From contig JBGPKK010000253.1 of assembly GCA_041485905.1 (NCBI GenBank), positions 1 to 6,066 of the forward strand: a stretch of 6,066 nt of DNA. The letters are read 5' to 3'. A program made the translations under genes and the position numbers. This stretch comes from JAHFUI01 sp041485905 (GTDB lineage: Bacteria; Acidobacteriota; Vicinamibacteria; Vicinamibacterales; CAVVIG01). Each line of letters opens with the position of its first letter. Position 1 is the first letter of the stretch. Shown piece after piece: positions 1-4,396 of the stretch. The notes beneath the pieces are model-generated. The model had not been told where the DNA came from and ran no database searches. It was given only the letters and a program-made list of their open reading frames with translations.

Positions 1-1426
<1,426 letters not shown>

Positions 1427-1428
1427 GG

Positions 1429-1449
1429 CAATCTACAATCTGCAATGAA
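1429..1449. repeat. 7-bp tandem repeat just upstream of the lon start
   Basis: On the plus strand the units read CAATCTA, CAATCTG and a degenerate CAATGAA, in an exact 7-bp register. On the lon-sense strand this appears as AGATTG spaced by one base. The repeat starts 2 bp from the lon ATG and so occupies the ribosome-binding region. Confidence 0.6.
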
Positions 1450-1468
1450 TGGCCGGTGGAGGAGGGTT

Positions 1469-1491
1469 GGGCTCCGCCACCGGCGGAGCCC
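1469..1491. other. Perfect 10-bp hairpin between the DksA-like gene and lon
   Basis: GGGCTCCGCC (1469-1478) pairs perfectly with GGCGGAGCCC (1482-1491) around a 3-nt loop. In minus-strand RNA it lies 19 nt after the DksA-like stop and 42 nt before the lon start. There is no U-tract on either strand, so a standard intrinsic terminator is not supported. An mRNA-processing or 3'-end stabilising element, or partial termination that sets lon relative to the upstream gene, is possible. The stem is visible in the sequence; the role is inference. Confidence 0.6.
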
Positions 1492-1510
1492 CTTGAAGGA
1501 CGCCGGATGC

Positions 1511-1966
1511 TTACATGTCGAGGAAGAGAGACGCCGTGCCGCGACGCTGTGAAAGCTGGCGCTGACGCTGCTCGGCCAGCTCTCTGGCCTCTTCGCAATC
1601 CTTGCAGCGGACCGCGAAGGGCAATGCGCGCAGCCGCTTTTCGGCGATTTCCTCGCCGCAGTCGAAGCAGTTGCCGTAGTCGCCCTGCTCCAGACGTACG
1701 AGCGCGTCGTTGACCTTGTTGAGCGTCTCCGACTTCATCTGGATCAGCGCGAACTCGATGTCTTCCTGAATGTCGGCCTCGGAGCTCTCGACCGCGTCCA
1801 GGACCTCGTTCAGCTTGCCGCCCCAGGCGCCTTCAGCGCGGACGTCACGCATCTTACCCTGAACCTCAGCCTGCAGCTCGGAGCGCCGCTGGTCGAGCAT
1901 CTTCTTGAGCTCGGTATATCTCGACTGGGCCGTTCTGGCACCGTCGGCGTTCTGTATGGCCTTCAT
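1511..1966 (-). CDS. DksA/TraR-family C4 zinc-finger transcription factor
   Basis: This 151-residue protein belongs to the DksA/TraR family, which enters the RNA polymerase secondary channel and modulates initiation together with ppGpp. It is predicted to be a long coiled coil (about 12-97) followed by a C4 zinc finger with Cys100, Cys103, Cys121 and Cys124. The C-x2-C-x17-C-x2-C spacing matches that of E. coli DksA (Cys114/117/135/138). A gap-free alignment back from the first cysteine (my recall of the E. coli sequence) places Asp57, Glu60 and Ser62 on the DxxDxA coiled-coil tip, giving a conservative DxxExS. The basic, Gln-rich C-terminus is longer than in E. coli DksA and the N-terminus is shorter. 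The start is supported by an AGGAAGG Shine-Dalgarno 5 nt upstream. lon follows on the same strand. Whether it is a true DksA orthologue or a paralogue cannot be settled here, so no symbol is given. Confidence 0.9.
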   Translation of the reverse strand: MKAIQNADGARTAQSRYTELKKMLDQRRSELQAEVQGKMRDVRAEGAWGGKLNEVLDAVESSEADIQEDIEFALIQMKSETLNKVNDALVRLEQGDYGNCFDCGEEIAEKRLRALPFAVRCKDCEEARELAEQRQRQLSQRRGTASLFLDM

Positions 1967-1971
1967 GACCG

Positions 1972-1980
1972 CCTTCCTCT
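1972..1980 (-). promoter_or_regulatory. Ribosome-binding site of the DksA-like gene
   Basis: On the minus strand, AGAGGAAGG ends 5 nt before the ATG at 1966. It decides this start over the internal Met24. Confidence 0.75.
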
Positions 1981-2039
1981 CTTGCCCTCCTCGGGCTGCC
2001 GCGGATAATTGCGTGAACTGCTATGCAAATGAATTGCCA

Positions 2040-2048
2040 ATCCTAACA
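2040..2048 (-). promoter_or_regulatory. Candidate extended -10 promoter of the DksA-like gene
   Basis: The minus strand reads TGTTAGGAT: a TGn extension directly before TAGGAT (4 of 6 matches to TATAAT). It sits in an AT-rich patch, with only a weak -35 (TGGCGA-like). It would give a leader of about 65-70 nt before the ATG at 1966. This is prediction only. Confidence 0.28.
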
Positions 2049-2181
2049 CGAATTAAAGTCCGGTCGCCACGGGAACGGCCTGGCTATTCCACCCCCCGGA
2101 ATTGCCTTGTAAAATCCGCGTTTCCCCGGAGGCCCGCGCTCGGATTCTGATTCATGTGTGTACGCAAACTCATGTATTTAA

Positions 2182-2325
2182 ACCGGTTGCTGGAGCTACC
2201 CGGTGCGGTTTAGACCGCTTGTTCAAACCGACGATAAGTTAGACGCCCGGTGTCTTCAAACGGTTCTGCTAGGCAATCTCGAGAACTGTCCCCTCAGGGA
2301 GACGCCATCGGTGTAGCAGGATTGC
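2182..2325. other. Cluster of inverted repeats, possible structured RNA or leader
   Basis: Potential stems in order: ACCGG (2182-2186) with CCGGT (2200-2204); GCGGT (2205-2209) with ACCGC (2214-2218), 4-nt loop; AACCG (2226-2230) with CGGTT (2261-2265), enclosing AGACG (2241-2245) with TGTCT (2251-2255); GTTCT (2263-2267) with AGAAC (2282-2286); TCCC (2289-2292) with GGGA (2297-2300); CTGCTA (2266-2271) with TAGCAG (2314-2319); GCAATC (2273-2278) with GATTGC (2320-2325). Several exclude one another. Stems of 5-6 bp arise by chance in 150 nt, so only their density and nesting are suggestive. The strand is undetermined. Confidence 0.25.
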
Positions 2326-2373
2326 TGCCGAGGTGTGACAGACCGGCTACGGGACCTTCGCGGGCCGATTACG

Positions 2374-2952
2374 TTATTGAACCTGGCTGTTCTTGATTGA
2401 GGCGTTCGGCACGACGCCCCGCTCGATGAGGAGCTCCCCGCTACGCCGGCTGCCGGTCTTCAGCCACTTCTCGTAGAGCCTGAGAAGATCTGCATTGGAG
2501 CTGCACGCGGTGCGCTCACTGACTTCAGAGAGCACGTCGACAAACGCCGCGAACTTTTCGCCAAGCTCGGCGAAGACGGGAGAAAAGGTGTCGGTCTCGT
2601 GGCGACTGAGGGTGTGGTAGGCGTATCCGCCGATGCTGACGTAGTAGTCGACGTCTACAAGCTTGCGCCGCAGGGAGTCTGAGAAGAACCCGGAGACGAA
2701 CAGCGACACGTCGCCGATCTCCTTGAGCGTTGTTCGTTGGCGGACGCCGCCCGATTCGAGCGCCGCCGCGAGCTTCAGCGCCAGCGGTTCGCCGTGGCTA
2801 TCTGCGGGGCGCTGCAGAAACCCGGTCAGCAGGTGGACGACGTAGAAGGCCGTGAGCTCGCCGGCGTTGACGCGCTGGCGTTCGAGGGCACCTTCGACCA
2901 GCTCCTTGAAGTATTCGACGGCCGACTCGCGGCAAAACACCGCATCGCTCAT
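2374..2952 (-). CDS. Conserved-looking hypothetical protein, 192 aa
   Basis: I do not recognise a named family. The sequence looks like an uncharacterised soluble helical protein seen in Acidobacteriota- and Myxococcota-like genomes; that is recollection, not a search. It has no signal peptide, no membrane span and no cysteine motif. Notable segments are YFKELVEGAL (14-23), FYVVHLLTGFL (36-46), a hydrophobic-aromatic stretch IGDVSLFVSGFFSDSL (79-94), VDYYVSIGGYAYHTLS (101-116), and LLRLYEKWLKTGSRR (156-170) near the C-terminus. The ATG at 2952 is preferred over the one at 2997 because GGAGG lies 7 nt upstream of it. The extra 15 residues would be low-complexity (Arg- and Pro-containing) and would overlap the promoter region. 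It is divergent from the zinc-ribbon gene and shares a 96-bp intergenic region with it. The minus-strand order then continues, after 407 bp, with the DksA-like gene and lon. Function unknown; coding status is well supported. Confidence 0.85.
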   Translation of the reverse strand: MSDAVFCRESAVEYFKELVEGALERQRVNAGELTAFYVVHLLTGFLQRPADSHGEPLALKLAAALESGGVRQRTTLKEIGDVSLFVSGFFSDSLRRKLVDVDYYVSIGGYAYHTLSRHETDTFSPVFAELGEKFAAFVDVLSEVSERTACSSNADLLRLYEKWLKTGSRRSGELLIERGVVPNASIKNSQVQ

Positions 2953-2959
2953 AACAGAG

Positions 2960-2964
2960 CCTCC
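2960..2964 (-). promoter_or_regulatory. Ribosome-binding site deciding the 2952 start
   Basis: On the minus strand, GGAGG with a 7-nt spacer to ATG (2952-2950). The upstream ATG at 2997 has no comparable site. Confidence 0.75.
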
Positions 2965-3029
2965 GGCTCGACGCCTGCTGGGGTGCGGTGCAAGCAACGT
3001 TCCGATGAATCTCGGCGATTTTCGGCGCG

Positions 3030-3039
3030 ATTATACAAT
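3030..3039. promoter_or_regulatory. Overlapping divergent -10 elements
   Basis: ATTATACAAT contains a perfect TATAAT on the minus strand (3035-3030) for the 192-aa hypothetical. On the plus strand it contains TACAAT (3034-3039) for the zinc-ribbon gene. The two hexamers share 2 bp. The -35 matches are weak on both sides; the best minus-strand one is AGGACA at 3060-3055, with a long 19-bp spacer, inside the divergent coding region. The plus start of transcription would fall near 3046, only a few bases before the GTG at 3049. The two promoters could not be occupied by polymerase at once. Confidence 0.5.
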
Positions 3040-3048
3040 AGTGCGGCT

Positions 3049-3696
3049 GTGCTTTGTCCTTTATGCGGTTCACGGAAAGCACGCCGGGGCTGTCCGGCCC
3101 TCGGCAAGCAGATCTGTGCAGTCTGCTGCGGAACCAAGCGGCTGGTTCAAATCGCGTGTCCGAGCGATTGCGCCTACCTCGCCGTCGCGAGGGAGCATCC
3201 CCCGGCGGCGGCCATGCGGCGCCAGCAGCACGATCTCGCCTCACTCGTGCGGTTCATGCGCGATCTCAACGATCGGCAGTCGCGCCTCTTCTTTCTCATC
3301 GTCAGCTTTCTGGTCCGATATGAGGCGCCCGAGTTCCAGCCGCTCATCGACGAGGACGTCTCCGACGCCGCGGCCGCGCTCGCCTCGACCTTTGAAACGG
3401 CATCGCGCGGCGTCATCTACGAGCATCGGCCCGCGTCGCTGTCCGCCGAACGGCTCGGAACCAGTCTGAAAGCGCTTCTCGCGGAAGCGGGCCAGAGCGG
3501 CGGAGCCGGGTTCCAGCGCGACAGCGCGGTCGTGTTGCGCCGCATCGAGACGGCGGCCCGCGAAGCGGCGCCCGAAGAAGCGGCCGGCAATCGCCGGGCG
3601 TTCCTCGATCTGCTCGGCCGCGTCCTCCGTCAACAGGACACCGAGGCTGCGGAAGCGGAAACGCCAGACGAAGCTCCGCGCGTGATCATTCCGTAA
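3049..3696 (+). CDS. Cysteine-rich zinc-ribbon-like hypothetical protein, 215 aa
   Basis: No named family is recognised. The first 41 residues hold eight cysteines: C3-x2-C6, C15, C23-x2-C26-C27 and C37-x3-C41. The arrangement (CPLCGSRKARRGCPALG, then ICAVCCGTKR and CPSDCAYL) suggests two zinc sites, or one zinc site plus spare thiols. A helical region follows (about 60-130), including an uncharged stretch LFFLIVSFLV (80-89) too short for a confident membrane span. The C-terminus is Ala/Glu-rich. The frame is open far upstream, but I choose the GTG at 3049. It places the first CxxC at residues 3-6, and no other start codon lies between it and residue 1 of the zinc ribbon. No Shine-Dalgarno is visible, and a -10-like TACAAT ends 9 bp upstream, so the mRNA may be nearly leaderless. 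Binding of RNA, DNA or protein is possible; function unknown. Confidence 0.82.
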   Translation: MLCPLCGSRKARRGCPALGKQICAVCCGTKRLVQIACPSDCAYLAVAREHPPAAAMRRQQHDLASLVRFMRDLNDRQSRLFFLIVSFLVRYEAPEFQPLIDEDVSDAAAALASTFETASRGVIYEHRPASLSAERLGTSLKALLAEAGQSGGAGFQRDSAVVLRRIETAAREAAPEEAAGNRRAFLDLLGRVLRQQDTEAAEAETPDEAPRVIIP

Positions 3697-3698
3697 TC

Positions 3699-3734
3699 GG
3701 TCGGGTAGGTCGGGTGTGTCTGGTAGGTCGGGTG
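3699..3734 (+). repeat. Four 9-bp tandem repeat units upstream of rpmB
   Basis: In strict 9-bp register the units are GGTCGGGTA (3699), GGTCGGGTG (3708), a degenerate TGTCTGGTA (3717) and GGTCGGGTG (3726). The array begins 2 bp after the zinc-ribbon gene stop and ends 12 bp before the rpmB -10. The same unit recurs after ridA. Confidence 0.85.
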
Positions 3735-3743
3735 GGGCCTTGC

Positions 3744-3752
3744 TGATATAAT
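3744..3752 (+). promoter_or_regulatory. Extended -10 promoter of rpmB-ridA
   Basis: TGATATAAT is a perfect TATAAT (3747-3752) with a TGn extension. The -35 position (about 3724-3729) falls inside the 9-bp repeat and has no match to TTGACA, so the extended -10 probably carries the promoter. Transcription would start near 3759, giving a leader of about 29 nt. The rpmB Shine-Dalgarno is weak (GGTG at 3777-3780). Confidence 0.65.
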
Positions 3753-3787
3753 GAGGGTTTCTGTTTCTCAGGTTTTGGTGCACAGAT

Positions 3788-3979
3788 ATGGCTAAGCGTT
3801 GCGAGATTTGTGGAAAGGGTCCGGTGGTGGGTCGCCAGCACAGCCACGCAAACAACGTGAGCGCGCGACGGTTCGAACCGAATCTTCAGACAGTGCGGGC
3901 GATGATCAACGGAGGCATCAAGCGTATCCGCGTGTGCACGCGCTGCCTCCGATCGCACAAAGTCGTCAAAGCGGCGTAA
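3788..3979 (+). CDS. rpmB: 50S ribosomal protein L28 (bL28), zinc-binding form
   Basis: L28 is a small basic protein of the large ribosomal subunit, near the E site. The 63-residue product shows the family hallmarks MAKRCEICGKGP at the N-terminus, the HSHANN and RRFEPNLQ segments, and the basic C-terminal helix CTRCLRSHKVVK. Cys5-x2-Cys8 and Cys50-x2-Cys53 make this the zinc-ribbon (C+) version; many bacteria also have or use C- versions. The length is normal. An extended -10 promoter lies 36 bp upstream. ridA starts 2 nt after the stop, so the two genes form a likely dicistronic unit. Confidence 0.97.
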   Translation: MAKRCEICGKGPVVGRQHSHANNVSARRFEPNLQTVRAMINGGIKRIRVCTRCLRSHKVVKAA

Positions 3980-3981
3980 CC

Positions 3982-4359
3982 GTGAAAACCGCCGTTTCGA
4001 GTTCCGCCGCTCCGAAGGCGGTGGGGCCGTACTCCCAGGCGGTCCGCGCCGGCGGCTTGCTGTTCGTGGCCGGCCAAATCCCCCTCGATCCCGCGACCGG
4101 CGCCCTCGTCGACGGCGACGTCGCCCTTCAGGCCCGGCGCGTGCTCGACAACATCGGCGCGGTTCTTGAAGCCGGCGGCCTGTCGTTTGCCGACGTCGTG
4201 TGCACCACGGTCTTCCTCGCCGACATGAACGACCTCGCGGCGATGAATCAGGTGTACGGCACCTATTTTTCTGAGCCGTATCCGGCGCGCGCCACCGTCC
4301 AGGTCGCGCGGCTGCCGCGGGACGTGCTGATCGAGATAGACGCCATCGCGACGTACTAG
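3982..4359 (+). CDS. ridA: RidA family 2-iminobutanoate/2-iminopropanoate deaminase
   Basis: RidA (YjgF/YER057c/UK114) is a cytoplasmic trimer that hydrolyses reactive enamine/imine intermediates released by PLP-dependent dehydratases, so preventing damage to PLP enzymes. The 125-residue product matches along its whole length: APKAVGPYSQA (10-20, Tyr17), FVAGQIPLDPATG (28-40), a region ending VFLADMNDLAAMN (77-89), PARATVQVARLP (101-112) and LIEIDAIA (116-123). Arg103, in PARATV, is the position of the substrate-carboxylate-binding arginine of active RidA proteins (Arg105 in E. coli), and Glu118 corresponds to its Glu120. The active-site residues appear intact. The GTG at 3982 is chosen because the family N-terminus starts there. 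The longer upstream frame only overlaps rpmB. The start lies 2 nt after the rpmB stop with no clear Shine-Dalgarno, suggesting translational coupling. Convergent with rel. Confidence 0.95.
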   Translation: MKTAVSSSAAPKAVGPYSQAVRAGGLLFVAGQIPLDPATGALVDGDVALQARRVLDNIGAVLEAGGLSFADVVCTTVFLADMNDLAAMNQVYGTYFSEPYPARATVQVARLPRDVLIEIDAIATY

Positions 4360-4363
4360 GCCA

Positions 4364-4388
4364 GGTCGGTCGGGTTGGTCAGGTAGGT
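4364..4388 (+). repeat. Second array of the 9-bp repeat, after ridA
   Basis: GGTC (4364) precedes GGTCGGGTT (4368-4376) and GGTCAGGTA (4377-4385), then the start of a decayed unit, GGT (4386). Period and consensus equal those of the array at 3699-3734, in the same orientation. It fills most of the 36-bp gap between convergent ridA and rel. Confidence 0.75.
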
Positions 4389-4396
4389 ATCTGACC
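4377..4396. terminator. Hairpin between convergent ridA and rel, weak terminator candidate
   Basis: GGTCAG (4377-4382) pairs with CTGACC (4391-4396) around an 8-nt loop. The position between two converging genes suits a bidirectional terminator, but neither strand has a U-tract and the stem is only 6 bp. One arm is made from a 9-bp repeat unit. Confidence 0.3.

Larger units (their letters stand above)
1967..2373. other. 407-bp gene-free region upstream of the DksA-like gene
   Basis: No coding region with family resemblance is visible on either strand, and open frames here are short. The part from about 2000 to 2115 is AT-rich compared with the rest of the window and holds promoter-like hexamers on both strands. 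On plus these are TTCCAC (2087-2092), 17 bp, then TAAAAT (2110-2115). On minus there is an extended -10 at 2040-2048. The part from about 2180 to 2365 is dense in small inverted repeats. I do not recognise 6S RNA, tmRNA, RNase P RNA, SRP RNA or a riboswitch. It most likely contains the promoter and a long leader of the DksA-like gene, with or without a small RNA. Confidence 0.6.

Noticed and set aside
1469..1491. Rho-independent terminator between the DksA-like gene and lon
   Set aside because: The stem is strong, but no T-run follows on either strand, so it is listed only as a hairpin.
2172..2213. 13-codon open frame that could be a leader peptide
   Set aside because: No Shine-Dalgarno, no run of regulatory codons, and no coding gene directly downstream on that strand.
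2238..2244. GTTAGAC resembling an integron attC core site
   Set aside because: No matching RYYYAAC partner at the right distance, no attC-like central stem, and no integrase or cassette array.
2182..2373. Known RNA genes (6S, tmRNA, RNase P, SRP RNA, tRNA) in the gap
   Set aside because: None of their conserved cores could be recognised on either strand. A covariance-model search would be decisive.
2737..3048. N-terminal extension of the zinc-ribbon gene back to an ATG at 2737
   Set aside because: It would overlap the start of the divergent 192-aa gene antisense and contain the promoter region. The protein-like composition and cysteine motif begin only after 3049.
3799..3981. N-terminal extension of RidA overlapping rpmB
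   Set aside because: RidA proteins begin right at the GTG at 3982. The extension is just another frame of rpmB.
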